Assembly (NCBI RefSeq): GCF_038561965.1
Contig: NZ_CP139348.1
Span: 2,790,001-2,854,000 of the forward strand
Length of the DNA stretch: 64,000 nucleotides
Reading direction: 5' to 3'
Origin: Stutzerimonas stutzeri
GTDB lineage: Bacteria > Pseudomonadota > Gammaproteobacteria > Pseudomonadales > Pseudomonadaceae
Below are positions 33,505-42,354 of the stretch, piece after piece. Position 1 is the first letter of the stretch, and every line of letters begins with the position of its first letter. Below the pieces are notes generated by a model. It did no database searches. It saw only the letters and a list, made by a program, of their open reading frames with translations, and was not told the DNA's origin. The position numbers and the translations under genes are program-made.

Positions 33505-34308
33505 TCAGCGCAATAGCCTGATGAGCAGGCCCGGCTCCTGGGACTCATCGACTTCCAGTCGACCGCCGCGGATACGCTCGACGATCAGTGCCTCACGCCA
33601 GGCTGCAGCACCGCGGCCCGCAAGACTGACGCGCGTGGTGCTGTCCAGGCTCATTACATTGGCCAGCAAAGCCCCCCACTCGGCAGTCGGTTCGTCAGCC
33701 AGACGCGGCAAACGAAGTTCACCGGTACTGCGCAACTGCCGCAGCAGCGTTGCCGCCGTAGGCAGCACCGCGGCTAGCGGCTCATCACTTTGTAGCTGTT
33801 CGACGTGCAGATAGGGTCGGCCGTTGCCTCGGGTGATCCCGTACAAGGCAACCAGGTCGTTCTCGGCGTCGGGCAGACGGGTCAAAAGATAGGCCTGTTG
33901 CGCTTCCGGGCCGTAGAGCATGGATTTTCCGAAAATGGCGTTCGCCCATAGGCTGCTCGAACCACACTCGCGGCCTTCGCACCAAAACAGCAGCTCGGCA
34001 CCCTGACGCAACAACTCGCCGCGGGCCTGGGTGAAGGCTTCGATACCGGTGTGCGTACTCGGCAACTGATAGGTAACCGCCGTCAGCTCGCCCGAGACAA
34101 CCACCTGTGTGGCCATGCGCAGATTACCGCTGATGCGGCGAATCGAATCCTGGGGATAGATACGCTCCTGCACCTGCGACTGCCGATAATCGACGATCTG
34201 AGCCTGAGCGAAACGTGGCAGCCGCTCGAGATCGGCACTGCCGGTAACGTCAGCGGCCACGGCAGCAGTGGATATCAAGACCGATGCCGCTATCCATGCA
34301 CTTCGCAT
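33505..34308 (-). CDS. DUF4892 exported protein
   Basis: 267 aa with a Sec signal peptide (MRSAWIAASVLISTAAVAA, cleavage about 20) and a mature domain with features of the Pseudomonas DUF4892 family: DLERLPRFAQAQIVDYRQ, LLFWCEGRECGSSSLWAN with two nearby cysteines, and YLLTRLPDAENDLVALYGITRGNGRPYLHVE. It is probably periplasmic or outer-membrane associated; function unknown. The ATG at 34308 has GAGGAG upstream. An open frame further 5' gives no signal peptide and is rejected. Confidence 0.75.
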   Translation of the reverse strand: MRSAWIAASVLISTAAVAADVTGSADLERLPRFAQAQIVDYRQSQVQERIYPQDSIRRISGNLRMATQVVVSGELTAVTYQLPSTHTGIEAFTQARGELLRQGAELLFWCEGRECGSSSLWANAIFGKSMLYGPEAQQAYLLTRLPDAENDLVALYGITRGNGRPYLHVEQLQSDEPLAAVLPTAATLLRQLRSTGELRLPRLADEPTAEWGALLANVMSLDSTTRVSLAGRGAAAWREALIVERIRGGRLEVDESQEPGLLIRLLR

Positions 34309-34534
34309 AACACTCCTCAACGGATTACCCGTGACTGTTTGCCGGAACTCAGCGAATGCGGAAAGCCAAGGTTCGTCATGGCAAACGCAAGGGCGCAGCC
34401 GTGGGCCGTCGCGACTCTGAAGCAATCAATCATTGAGCTGGCTCTGCTGGAAACGTTGCCTCCCAGCCTCGCCAGTTGGCAAAAGCAAGTCAAGCGAGGC
34501 TTTGCGAGAGAGTATTGCAAACGTCTGGCATCGC

Positions 34535-35392
34535 TCAGCCTTGAAAGAAGGCGTTGAACACCGCAGCCACTGCCTGCGCGCCCGCCTCGTCGTCCAGATG
34601 CAGATGATGGCCGCCGGCAAGCCGCTGCACATCGAAGGGAAAGCCAGCGACCAGCTCCATCATCTCCGGCTGGTTCATCAGGCCTTGCTCTGCCAGTACC
34701 AGCCTGGTCGGACAAGCGACCTGCGCGATAAACGCCAGCGCATGGGCACGCGTCAGCCGCATCGCCGATGGCAGCATAAGGCGGGCATCGGTGCGCCAGG
34801 TGTAACCGCCTGGCACGGGCATGAGACCGCGTTGTGCCAATAGCTCGGCCGCCTCGCGACTGACCGCGCCGACGCCCTTCATGCGTGCTTCCACCGCCTG
34901 GTCGAAACTTATGTAAACCGGCTTGCGCTTATCGTCGACCGCAAGCAGCGCCTCGAGCGCCGAGCCAAGCTTACGCGGCGCACTGTCGGCCTCGCCGGTG
35001 TAGGGGATGGCTCCATCGATCAACGCCAGGCTCTCGATGCGCTTGGGCAGCGCGCCAGCAAGCAACACCGAAATGATCGCGCCCATGGAATGCCCCAGCA
35101 AGGAAAAGCGCTGCCAGCCGAACTGCTCGGCAACCTGCAGCACATCATGGGCGTAGTCCCAGATGTTGTAGGCGGTGCCAGCTGGGCGATGCTCTGAATG
35201 CCCGTGGCCAGGCAGATCCAACGCAACGATCCGCAGCCCCTGAAGCTGCGGCGCAAGACGGCTGAAAGTCGCGGCGTTGTCCAGCCAACCATGCAGAGCG
35301 ATCACAGGCTTGCCGTCGTCCGGCCCGTACAGATGCGCCGCGACCTCAAGGTGCGGCAGACTCAGTCGGACTTCCTCGAATACCACGCTCAT
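34535..35392 (-). CDS. Alpha/beta hydrolase (first of a pair)
   Basis: 285 aa alpha/beta-hydrolase fold. Oxyanion HGWLDNAATF, nucleophile elbow LLGHSMGAI, and the catalytic His in LAGGHHLHLDDE near the end. Substrate unknown; esterase or lactonase are both possible. The ATG at 35392 overlaps the stop of the second hydrolase gene (ATGA), showing coupled translation. The frame is open further 5' through that gene but lacks any ribosome site. The 226 bp between this gene's stop (34535) and the DUF4892 start (34308) holds nothing I can identify. Confidence 0.85.
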   Translation of the reverse strand: MSVVFEEVRLSLPHLEVAAHLYGPDDGKPVIALHGWLDNAATFSRLAPQLQGLRIVALDLPGHGHSEHRPAGTAYNIWDYAHDVLQVAEQFGWQRFSLLGHSMGAIISVLLAGALPKRIESLALIDGAIPYTGEADSAPRKLGSALEALLAVDDKRKPVYISFDQAVEARMKGVGAVSREAAELLAQRGLMPVPGGYTWRTDARLMLPSAMRLTRAHALAFIAQVACPTRLVLAEQGLMNQPEMMELVAGFPFDVQRLAGGHHLHLDDEAGAQAVAAVFNAFFQG

Positions 35393-36201
35393 GCCACCCC
35401 CTCGGAAAGCTCGGCATGCCTGCCCCAGCGACCGAGCAGCTCCCGCAGCTGATCGGCCGTTTGCTGCGGCCGCTCGAACGGAAACATGTGACCACCAGGC
35501 AGCGTATGTGCTTCGCCGCGCGCCATCAGCCGCAGCAGATAGGCGTGATGCGGCAGCACCACACGGCTGTCGCGCCCACGCACCATGGCCAGAGGAATCT
35601 TCAATGCCGGCGGCCAACCCGGGGTGAGATGCGGCACGCTACGGTAGATGCTGATCTCGGTCTGCGGATCGAAACGCAGGCGCATCCCCTCCCCGACGGG
35701 TTCCAGGCCGTGCTCGATATAAGCTTCCAGGCACTCAGGATCGAAGCTGCTGAACAGCGCCTTGCCGGCGAAATAGGCACGCGCCTCCTCGACGCTGGAG
35801 AACTGCTCGCGACGTCCGAGGGTACGCCCGGCCGGCGTCAGCCGATCGATGAAGCCCAGGCGCTTGGCGGCCCAGATCACGGTCTGGTCGAACCAGGTCG
35901 GAAGCGGTGAATCCAGCATGACGACGCCGTGATACAGCTCGGGCCGCAGCAGCGCGGCGCGATAATGCAGCATGCCGCCGAGCGAGTGCCCTACACCCCA
36001 GACCGGCTCGTGCAATCGTTCGAGCTGTTCGAACAACTCATCGAGCAGGTTGCTCCAGTTATCGTCCACCGGAAAGCGCGGGTCATGGCCGTGACGGTCC
36101 ATGTGCGTGACCTCGTACTCGGGCGCGAGGGCATCGAACAGCTTGCGATAGGTCGCTGAAGGGAAGCCATTGGCGTGGGCGAAGAAGATACGTTGGGACA
36201 T
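35389..36201 (-). CDS. Alpha/beta hydrolase (second of a pair)
   Basis: 270 aa alpha/beta-hydrolase with the nucleophile elbow GVGHSLGGML (Ser about 93) and the terminal HTLPGGHMFPFERPQQTADQL that holds the catalytic His. It is only distantly similar to the neighbour it overlaps by 4 nt. Such paired hydrolase genes occur next to the thioesterase and gpsA genes in other Pseudomonas, so the arrangement appears ancestral. Substrate unknown. Confidence 0.83.
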   Translation of the reverse strand: MSQRIFFAHANGFPSATYRKLFDALAPEYEVTHMDRHGHDPRFPVDDNWSNLLDELFEQLERLHEPVWGVGHSLGGMLHYRAALLRPELYHGVVMLDSPLPTWFDQTVIWAAKRLGFIDRLTPAGRTLGRREQFSSVEEARAYFAGKALFSSFDPECLEAYIEHGLEPVGEGMRLRFDPQTEISIYRSVPHLTPGWPPALKIPLAMVRGRDSRVVLPHHAYLLRLMARGEAHTLPGGHMFPFERPQQTADQLRELLGRWGRHAELSEGVA

Positions 36202-36329
36202 GAAGGCATTGCCGGGCAGACTGAACCATCATTGTCTGGCAGGCCTCGGCAGGCGGCAATCGACATAGGCCTGCCGAATGAAGGGCATTCAGGCCAATCA
36301 GCAGGCCGCAATGTCGCCCTGTGTTGGCA

Positions 36330-36773
36330 TCAGCCTGCCACGTTGCCCTTGTCCAGCGGCACGATGGCGACGGTTAGCCGGGAGATACAGCTGGGCTTGC
36401 CATCCTCGCCACTCAGGCGAATGTCCCATACATGCGTCGAACGTCCCAGATGCACCGCTCGGCAAACACCGGTCACGCGGCCACTGCGTAGACCACGCAG
36501 ATGGTTGGCATTTACTTCCAGCCCGACGCAATAGAACTTGCTGGTGTCGATGCAGTGATAACTGGCCATCGAGCCGAGGGTTTCGGCCAGCACCACCGAG
36601 GCGCCACCGTGCAGCAGGCCATAGGGTTGGTGGGTACGGGCATCGACCGGCATGCTCGCAGTGATCGAGGCGTCATCGAACGATTCGAAGCGTATGTCCA
36701 GCAGCTCGCTGATGGTGTTCTTGCGGTTGCTGTGAAGCTCTTCCAGGTCGGGCTGACGTTGCCAGATACTCAA
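36330..36773 (-). CDS. Hotdog-fold acyl-CoA thioesterase (PaaI/EntH type)
   Basis: 147 aa single hotdog domain. The long helix begins QPYGLLHGGASVVLAETLGSMASY, where the HGG and Glu belong to the active site of the EntH/MenI/PaaI group, followed by VGLEVNANHLRGLRSGRVTGVCR. Cytosolic; releases CoA from an aryl- or acyl-CoA. The substrate cannot be told from sequence. Confidence 0.85.
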   Translation of the reverse strand: MSIWQRQPDLEELHSNRKNTISELLDIRFESFDDASITASMPVDARTHQPYGLLHGGASVVLAETLGSMASYHCIDTSKFYCVGLEVNANHLRGLRSGRVTGVCRAVHLGRSTHVWDIRLSGEDGKPSCISRLTVAIVPLDKGNVAG

Positions 36774-36849
36774 GGCGTGTACTCCTGATGGTTATTGTTC
36801 TTCGGTTAAGCTCGTCTCAACCGGTAACGCCAAGCGAGCCGCACCAACC

Positions 36850-37308
36850 CTAGCTAACGTGGTGCAGGGACACCAGTCGCATCAGGCCTCCGGCGATCGC
36901 TTCGCCTTCCAGTTCAGCCAGCGAGGCAGTCGCCATGGGCAGCGGATCAGCGTAATGGCCGTTGATCAGCCAGCCCGCAAGACTGCCCACAAATGGCTGA
37001 TGAGTGACCAGCAGCAGGTCGCTCTCGCCGCGCAGATCCAGCTCGCGCAACGCTGCCTCCAGGCTCGATTCGGGCGTGGCCCAGTCCACAATTTCACGCT
37101 CGCCGCTGAAGCCCAGCGCCTTGCACACTTCATCTGCGGTCTGTTGAGCACGCTTGAACGGGCTCACCAGCATCGTCTGTAGCGGCTTGCCCCGCAGAAA
37201 CGTGGCGCTGCGGCGCACGTCACGCCGTCCACCCTCGGTCAGATTGCGTTCAGCGTCGGTACGGGCCTGCGGCTCGGCTTCGCCATGGCGCAGCAGCCAG
37301 AGCCTCAT
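36850..37308 (-). CDS. sixA: Phosphohistidine phosphatase SixA
   Basis: 152 aa histidine-phosphatase fold with the RHG motif at the N terminus (LLRHGEAE, His8) and the second histidine in LLVTHQPFVGSLAG. SixA removes phosphate from histidine phosphotransfer domains in signalling proteins, and in enteric bacteria from PTS-Ntr (known). The start ATG overlaps the stop of the DUF4389 gene (ATGA). Confidence 0.9.
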   Translation of the reverse strand: MRLWLLRHGEAEPQARTDAERNLTEGGRRDVRRSATFLRGKPLQTMLVSPFKRAQQTADEVCKALGFSGEREIVDWATPESSLEAALRELDLRGESDLLLVTHQPFVGSLAGWLINGHYADPLPMATASLAELEGEAIAGGLMRLVSLHHVS

Positions 37309-37661
37309 GGAGTCGGCCCCTGATGAGAGTCTTTCGGCTCGACCGGCGGCACTGGCGGGACCGGGTTGGTCAGCTCGACATCGGCCGGCCTCGGCGTCGG
37401 CCAGTCAGAGAGCGGCCAGGGCTTGCGTTCGGTATTGAATGTGGCGAAGCGACCAATCTGCGCGATGTACTGGCTGAGGCTGTCACCAAATCCCTGCAGG
37501 CTGGCGTCGGGATGCCCCTTGACCAGCCGCATCACCAGCTGCAGTACCACCACCACCAGCAGCGCCAGTTCGGCCAGCTGCCAGACAAAAAAGAAAATCA
37601 ACATCCAGACGGCCCGCAGGATCAGTGATTCCCGGTCCGTGGCCTGGTTCGATTGGTTCAT
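37305..37661 (-). CDS. DUF4389 membrane protein
   Basis: 118 aa with one long hydrophobic stretch (about 14-45, probably two tightly packed helices, MLIFFFVWQLAELALLVVVVLQLVMRLV), then GHPDASLQGFGDSLSQYIAQIGRFATFNTERKPWPLSDWP, typical of DUF4389, and a Pro-rich tail. It is encoded between gpsA and sixA on the same strand, 22 bp after gpsA. Function unknown. Confidence 0.85.
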   Translation of the reverse strand: MNQSNQATDRESLILRAVWMLIFFFVWQLAELALLVVVVLQLVMRLVKGHPDASLQGFGDSLSQYIAQIGRFATFNTERKPWPLSDWPTPRPADVELTNPVPPVPPVEPKDSHQGPTP

Positions 37662-37683
37662 GGAGGTTTCCCCTAAGCTCGGC

Positions 37684-38706
37684 TCAGAATCCGTCGGTTG
37701 AAATGAAATCTACATCGGTCTTCGGCTCGCCGCGCATCAGCACACCGATGATCTGATCCAGCGTACGCCCCTCGAAGAGGATGGCATGTAGACCCGCGAC
37801 CAGCGGCATGTAGACCTGCAGCTCCTCGGCCTTGCACTTGAGCACCTTGATGGTATTCACGCCTTCGGCGACCTCGCCCAGCCGGGAAACCGCCTCGTCC
37901 AGGCTGAGGCCTTCACCCAACGCAAAGCCCACCTGAAAATTGCGGCTCTTTTGTGATGTACAGGTCACGATCAGATCGCCGACGCCGGCCAGACCGAGAA
38001 ATGTCATGGGGTTGGCCCCGAGTTTCACGGCGAATCGCGTCATTTCCGCCAGCGCCCGGGTAATCAGCATGCTCCGCGTGTTCTCGCCCATGCCCAGAGC
38101 AGCAGCCATGCCCGCCATAATCGCGTAAACGTTCTTCAGCGCCCCGCCCAGTTCGACGCCAAAGCGATCAGAACTGGCGTAGACACGGAAAGTGCGACCA
38201 TGCAGCACTTGCTGGACGCTGCGGCACAGTGCCTCGTCCTGGCTTGCCACGACCGTCGCGGTCAGGGCGTGCTCGGCCACTTCTCGCGCCAGGTTAGGGC
38301 CGGACAATACGCCGATGCGAGCGTCTGGCGCGATCTGCTCGAGAATCTGGCTCATCAGCATGAAACCATCGGCCTCGATACCCTTGGTCGTGCTGACTAG
38401 CATCTTGCCGCCCAGTTGCGCCGCGAACGGCTGCAGTGCCTGACGCAACGCACTGGAGGGCAGCGCCACGAAAATCAGCGCGCATGCATCAAGAGTCGAC
38501 GGCAGGTCGGTGGTCGGCTCCACCTGCGGGAGTATCTGAACACCCTTGAGATAGCGTGGATTCTGCCGCAGCGTCCGGATGCTTTCGGCCTGCTCGGGGT
38601 CGCGCATCCAGAGCAGAACGCGGTGACCGTTTTCGGCCAGCAGATTCGCGATCGCGGTACCGAAACTACCGCCACCGAGTACGCCGATGGGTTGCTGTCG
38701 TGTCAT
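37684..38706 (-). CDS. gpsA: Glycerol-3-phosphate dehydrogenase [NAD(P)+]
   Basis: Reduces dihydroxyacetone phosphate to sn-glycerol 3-phosphate for phospholipid synthesis. 340 aa: Rossmann motif GVLGGGSFGTA (8-18), STTKGIE, LSGPNLAREVA, and the catalytic-domain lysine region FGVELGGALKNVYAIMAGMA. The ATG at 38706 gives the normal family start MTRQQPIGVLGGG; an open frame extends further upstream but has no family similarity. A consensus -10 TATAAT lies 41 bp upstream. Its position back to back with fabAB groups lipid-synthesis genes. Confidence 0.95.
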   Translation of the reverse strand: MTRQQPIGVLGGGSFGTAIANLLAENGHRVLLWMRDPEQAESIRTLRQNPRYLKGVQILPQVEPTTDLPSTLDACALIFVALPSSALRQALQPFAAQLGGKMLVSTTKGIEADGFMLMSQILEQIAPDARIGVLSGPNLAREVAEHALTATVVASQDEALCRSVQQVLHGRTFRVYASSDRFGVELGGALKNVYAIMAGMAAALGMGENTRSMLITRALAEMTRFAVKLGANPMTFLGLAGVGDLIVTCTSQKSRNFQVGFALGEGLSLDEAVSRLGEVAEGVNTIKVLKCKAEELQVYMPLVAGLHAILFEGRTLDQIIGVLMRGEPKTDVDFISTDGF

Positions 38707-38746
38707 GTGGGTTCCGTCGTGGGCCATCCGAAGTGGCAGTGCCGGC

Positions 38747-38752
38747 ATTATA
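38747..38752 (-). promoter_or_regulatory. -10 box of the gpsA promoter
   Basis: Perfect TATAAT on the minus strand, 41 bp before the gpsA ATG. No good -35 box is seen at 16-18 bp. The rest of the 430 bp gpsA-fabA gap should also hold the fabA promoter, but I could not choose one with confidence. Confidence 0.5.
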
Positions 38753-39136
38753 CGTTTCGTGTTCACAGCGGCCAGCGCAACCGCCATGCCCAGCGAAATC
38801 ATCCAGTTACAGTTGCATCTGACTCGCGTAAAGAGGGCGTCCCAAGCGATGAAAATGGACTTCTGCCACCCTATGCAACCGTCACTGCAACGATTGTCTA
38901 TAGAGGACAAGCTGTCGCAAGGTCCTCGTTATCTTGTCAGGAGTGTTAAAGTAGCCGCCCAATTCTGTCTTTGCGCCTTCAGCCGCAGGTACGGGTTGAA
39001 TGGCGTCGCTGTTGGCAGGCTGTGACTTTAGCCACAACACGGCAGTCTATGACTAGTCTTGATGATCAGGCCTCGAAAATCTGGCCCGGTATGTAAGCAG
39101 CAAAGCCCTTCGCAAGGGGCCCATTGAGGAATACGC

Positions 39137-39652
39137 ATGACCAAACAACACGCCTTTACTCGGGAAGACCTGCTTCGTTGCAGCCGCGGCGAACTCTTCG
39201 GTCCCGGTAATGCGCAACTGCCCGCGCCGAACATGCTGATGGTCGATCGTATCGTTCACATCAGTGAAGTGGGCGGTAAGTATGGCAAGGGCGAACTGGT
39301 CGCCGAACTGGATATCAATCCTGATCTCTGGTTCTTTGCTTGCCATTTCGAAGGTGACCCGGTCATGCCCGGCTGCCTGGGGCTCGATGCCATGTGGCAG
39401 CTGGTCGGCTTTTACCTTGGCTGGCAGGGCAACCCCGGTCGCGGGCGCGCGCTGGGCTCCGGCGAAGTGAAGTTCTTCGGTCAGGTTCTGCCGACCGCCA
39501 AGAAAGTCACCTACAACATTCATATCAAGCGCACCATCAGTCGCTCGCTGATCCTCGGCATCGCCGATGGCACCGTCAGCGTTGATGGCCGCGAGATCTA
39601 CAGTGCCGAAGGTTTGCGCGTCGGCCTGTTCACCTCTACCGACAGCTTTTGA
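39137..39652 (+). CDS. fabA: 3-hydroxydecanoyl-ACP dehydratase/isomerase
   Basis: Introduces the cis double bond in anaerobic-type unsaturated fatty acid synthesis. 171 aa, hotdog fold, with active-site His70 in FFACHFEGDPVMPG and Asp84 in LGLDAMWQL, exactly as in E. coli FabA. GAGGA lies upstream of the ATG at 39137. fabB follows after 11 nt in a two-gene operon. Confidence 0.97.
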   Translation: MTKQHAFTREDLLRCSRGELFGPGNAQLPAPNMLMVDRIVHISEVGGKYGKGELVAELDINPDLWFFACHFEGDPVMPGCLGLDAMWQLVGFYLGWQGNPGRGRALGSGEVKFFGQVLPTAKKVTYNIHIKRTISRSLILGIADGTVSVDGREIYSAEGLRVGLFTSTDSF

Positions 39653-39663
39653 AGGACATCCGC

Positions 39664-40881
39664 ATGCGTCGCGTCGTGATCACTGGCCTGGGTATCGTTT
39701 CCTGCCTCGGCAATGACAAAGAGACCGTCTCTGGCAACCTGCGTGCCGGCCGCCCCGGCATTCGCTTCAACCAGTCCTACGCGGACATGGGGCTGCGCAG
39801 CCAGGTTTCCGGCTCCGTTAACCTGAATCTGGAAGAGCTGATCGACCGCAAGGTCCTGCGCTTCATGGGTGACGCTGCCGCCTACGCTTATCTGGCGATG
39901 GAGCAGGCTGTGAAAGACGCCGGCTTCAGCCTCGATGACATTTCCAACCCACGCATCGGCCTGGTGGCCGGCTCGGGCGGTGCTTCGACCATCAACCAGA
40001 TGGAAGCTATCGACATCCTGCGCGAAAAGGGCGTCAAACGCATCGGCCCATACCGCGTACCGCGCACCATGAGCAGCACCGTTTCCGCCTGCCTGGCCAC
40101 GCCGTTCCGCATCAAGGGCATCAACTACTCCATCGCTTCGGCCTGCGCCACCAGCGCGCATTGCATCGGCCATGCCATGGAACAGATCCAGATGGGCAAG
40201 CAGGACGTGGTCTTTGCCGGTGGTGGTGAGGAAGAGCATTGGAGCCAGAGCTGCCTGTTCGACGCCATGGGTGCGCTGTCCAGCCAGTACAACGGAACGC
40301 CGGAAAAAGCCTCCCGCGCCTACGACGCCAAGCGTGACGGTTTCGTCATCGCCGGCGGTGGCGGCATGGTGGTAGTCGAAGAGCTGGAGCATGCGCTCAA
40401 GCGCGGCGCCAAGATCTATGCAGAAATCGTCGGCTACGGCGCCACTTCCGACGGCTACGACATGGTCGCACCGAGCGGTGAAGGCGCGCTGCGCTGCATG
40501 CAGCAGGCGATGTCCACCGTCGATACCACCATCGACTATCTCAACACCCATGGCACCTCCACCCCGGTGGGCGATGTGGCCGAGATCAAGGCCGTGCGCA
40601 ACATGTTCGGCGACAAGATCCCGACCATCAGTTCGACCAAGAGCCTGTCTGGTCACTCGCTGGGGGCCGCTGGCGTCCACGAAGCGATCTATTCGATGCT
40701 GATGATGGAAGGCAACTTCATTGCTGGCTCGGCCAACATCGAAGAGCTGGATCCGGAAGTTGCCGACATGCCGATTCTTCGCGAAACCCGCGAGAACGTG
40801 CAGCTCGACACCGTGATGAGCAACAGCTTCGGCTTCGGTGGCACCAACTCGACTCTGGTGCTGCGCCGCTACAAGGCGTGA
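39664..40881 (+). CDS. fabB: 3-oxoacyl-ACP synthase I
   Basis: Elongates the cis-unsaturated acyl-ACP made by FabA. 405 aa with the KAS I triad Cys161 (IASACATSAHC), His296 (NTHGTSTPVGD) and His331 (SGHSLGAAGVHEAIYS). The ATG at 39664, not an upstream TTG, is the start because AAGGA precedes it and the protein then begins MRRVVITGLG as in the family. A strong hairpin terminator follows 19 bp after the stop. Confidence 0.97.
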   Translation: MRRVVITGLGIVSCLGNDKETVSGNLRAGRPGIRFNQSYADMGLRSQVSGSVNLNLEELIDRKVLRFMGDAAAYAYLAMEQAVKDAGFSLDDISNPRIGLVAGSGGASTINQMEAIDILREKGVKRIGPYRVPRTMSSTVSACLATPFRIKGINYSIASACATSAHCIGHAMEQIQMGKQDVVFAGGGEEEHWSQSCLFDAMGALSSQYNGTPEKASRAYDAKRDGFVIAGGGGMVVVEELEHALKRGAKIYAEIVGYGATSDGYDMVAPSGEGALRCMQQAMSTVDTTIDYLNTHGTSTPVGDVAEIKAVRNMFGDKIPTISSTKSLSGHSLGAAGVHEAIYSMLMMEGNFIAGSANIEELDPEVADMPILRETRENVQLDTVMSNSFGFGGTNSTLVLRRYKA

Positions 40882-40900
40882 GTCAGGTCAGCGACACATG

Positions 40901-40930
40901 AAAACGGCGCCCTCGGGCGCCGTTTTCGTT
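40901..40930. terminator. Bidirectional terminator between fabB and sstT
   Basis: AAAACGGCGCC / GGCGCCGTTTT inverted repeat (40901-40926) with a short loop, then TTTTCGTT on the plus strand. The A run on the other side gives T residues on the minus strand, so it can serve both convergent genes. Confidence 0.88.
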
Positions 40931-40946
40931 TCCGCATCAAGGCCGA

Positions 40947-42185
40947 TCAGGCGTGTTGTTCATCGCTCGCATCGATATCGCCATGGGCGATACACGAGGC
41001 AGCGGTAAAGAGCACATCGGTGGAAGAATTGAGCGCTGTTTCAGCCGAGTCCTGCACTACGCCGATTATGAAGCCCACCGCCACCACCTGCATCGCCAGG
41101 TCGTTGGAGATACCGAAAAGGCTGCACGCCAGCGGAATGAGCAATAGCGAACCACCGGCGACACCCGAAGCGCCACAGGCACAGACCGCGGCGAGCAGGC
41201 TCAGCAACACGGCTGTGGCAACATCGACCTGAATCCCAAGGGTATTTACCGCCGCCAACGTAAGCACGGTAATGGTAATCGCCGCCCCACCCATATTGAT
41301 CGTGGCGCCCAGCGGGATGGACACCGAATAGGTGTCCTTGTGCAAACCGAGACGCTGGCAGAGCTGCATGTTCACCGGAATGTTGGCGGCAGAGCTGCGA
41401 GTGAAGAATGCGGTGATACCGCTTTCGCGCAGGCAGGTGAACACCAGCGGATATGGATTGCGGCGAATCTGCCAGAAGACGATCAACGGATTCATCACCA
41501 GAGCCATGAACAGCATGGCACCGACCAGCACCAGCAGGAGCCGCACGTAGCCCAGCAGCACATCGAAGCCCGATTCAGCCAAGGTGCCAGCCACCAGGCC
41601 GAACACACCAAGCGGGGCGAAACGGATCACGATCTTGACGATCAGCGTGACGCCATCGGACAAATCACTGATGAGCCGTCGAGTACTGTCCTGCGCATGG
41701 CGAAAGGCAAAACCCAGGCCGATTGCCCAGGCCAGGATGCCGATGAAGTTGCCGTTGAGCAGCGCCCGCACCGGGTTGTCGGCGATGTTGAACAACAGCG
41801 TCTGCAACACCGCGGCCACGCCCGAAGGCGGCGTGACATCGGCCACGCCGCCTACCAAGGTAAGCGAGGTGGGAAACATGAAGCTCGCCAGCACCGCGAC
41901 GGCGGAAGCACTCAGCGTGCCGAGCGCGTAAAGCAGGATGATTGGTCGGATGTGGGTTGGCTGCCCGCGCTTGTGGTTGGCTAGAGAAGACGTTACCAGC
42001 ACGAACACCAAGATCGGTGCCACCGCTTTGAGCGCCTGCACGAATAGATCGCCGAGCAGCGCCAACGACTTCGCCGCAGCAGGCAGAAACAGGGCAAGCA
42101 GAGCCCCGGCGACCAGTCCAACGACGATCTGGGCAACGAGGCTGGTACGACTGATGAAGCGGATGAATCGAGGCATATCGGACAT
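40947..42185 (-). CDS. sstT: Serine/threonine:Na+ symporter
   Basis: 412 aa member of the dicarboxylate/amino acid:cation (DAACS) family with eight membrane helices and two hairpins. Signature regions are FFTRSSAANIPVNMQLCQRLGLHKDTYSVSIPLGATINMGGAAIT and VACGASGVAGGSLLLIPLACSLFGIS-like stretches, matching SstT in motif and length (E. coli 414 aa). It imports serine and threonine with Na+. It is encoded alone and convergent to fabB. Confidence 0.92.
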   Translation of the reverse strand: MSDMPRFIRFISRTSLVAQIVVGLVAGALLALFLPAAAKSLALLGDLFVQALKAVAPILVFVLVTSSLANHKRGQPTHIRPIILLYALGTLSASAVAVLASFMFPTSLTLVGGVADVTPPSGVAAVLQTLLFNIADNPVRALLNGNFIGILAWAIGLGFAFRHAQDSTRRLISDLSDGVTLIVKIVIRFAPLGVFGLVAGTLAESGFDVLLGYVRLLLVLVGAMLFMALVMNPLIVFWQIRRNPYPLVFTCLRESGITAFFTRSSAANIPVNMQLCQRLGLHKDTYSVSIPLGATINMGGAAITITVLTLAAVNTLGIQVDVATAVLLSLLAAVCACGASGVAGGSLLLIPLACSLFGISNDLAMQVVAVGFIIGVVQDSAETALNSSTDVLFTAASCIAHGDIDASDEQHA

Positions 42186-42354
42186 AGGCGCGTCTCGCAG
42201 CTAGGAAGGAACGACCCAAGAATGGCCATTCCTGCCATGGAAAAACGCGGGATGGTACGCCGCTAGCCCGCCCATGCCCAGCGTTCTACTGTCACGGGCG
42301 GCCAAAAGCGGATCGCCGCCGGCAGCAGGCGCCGTTGCGGCGCCCCTACGAACA

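Noticed and set aside
39000..39136. Search for a fabA promoter and a DesT-type operator
   Set aside because: Several TTG and TA-rich hexamers exist but none pair at 16-18 bp, and no clear palindrome fits. Left unassigned.
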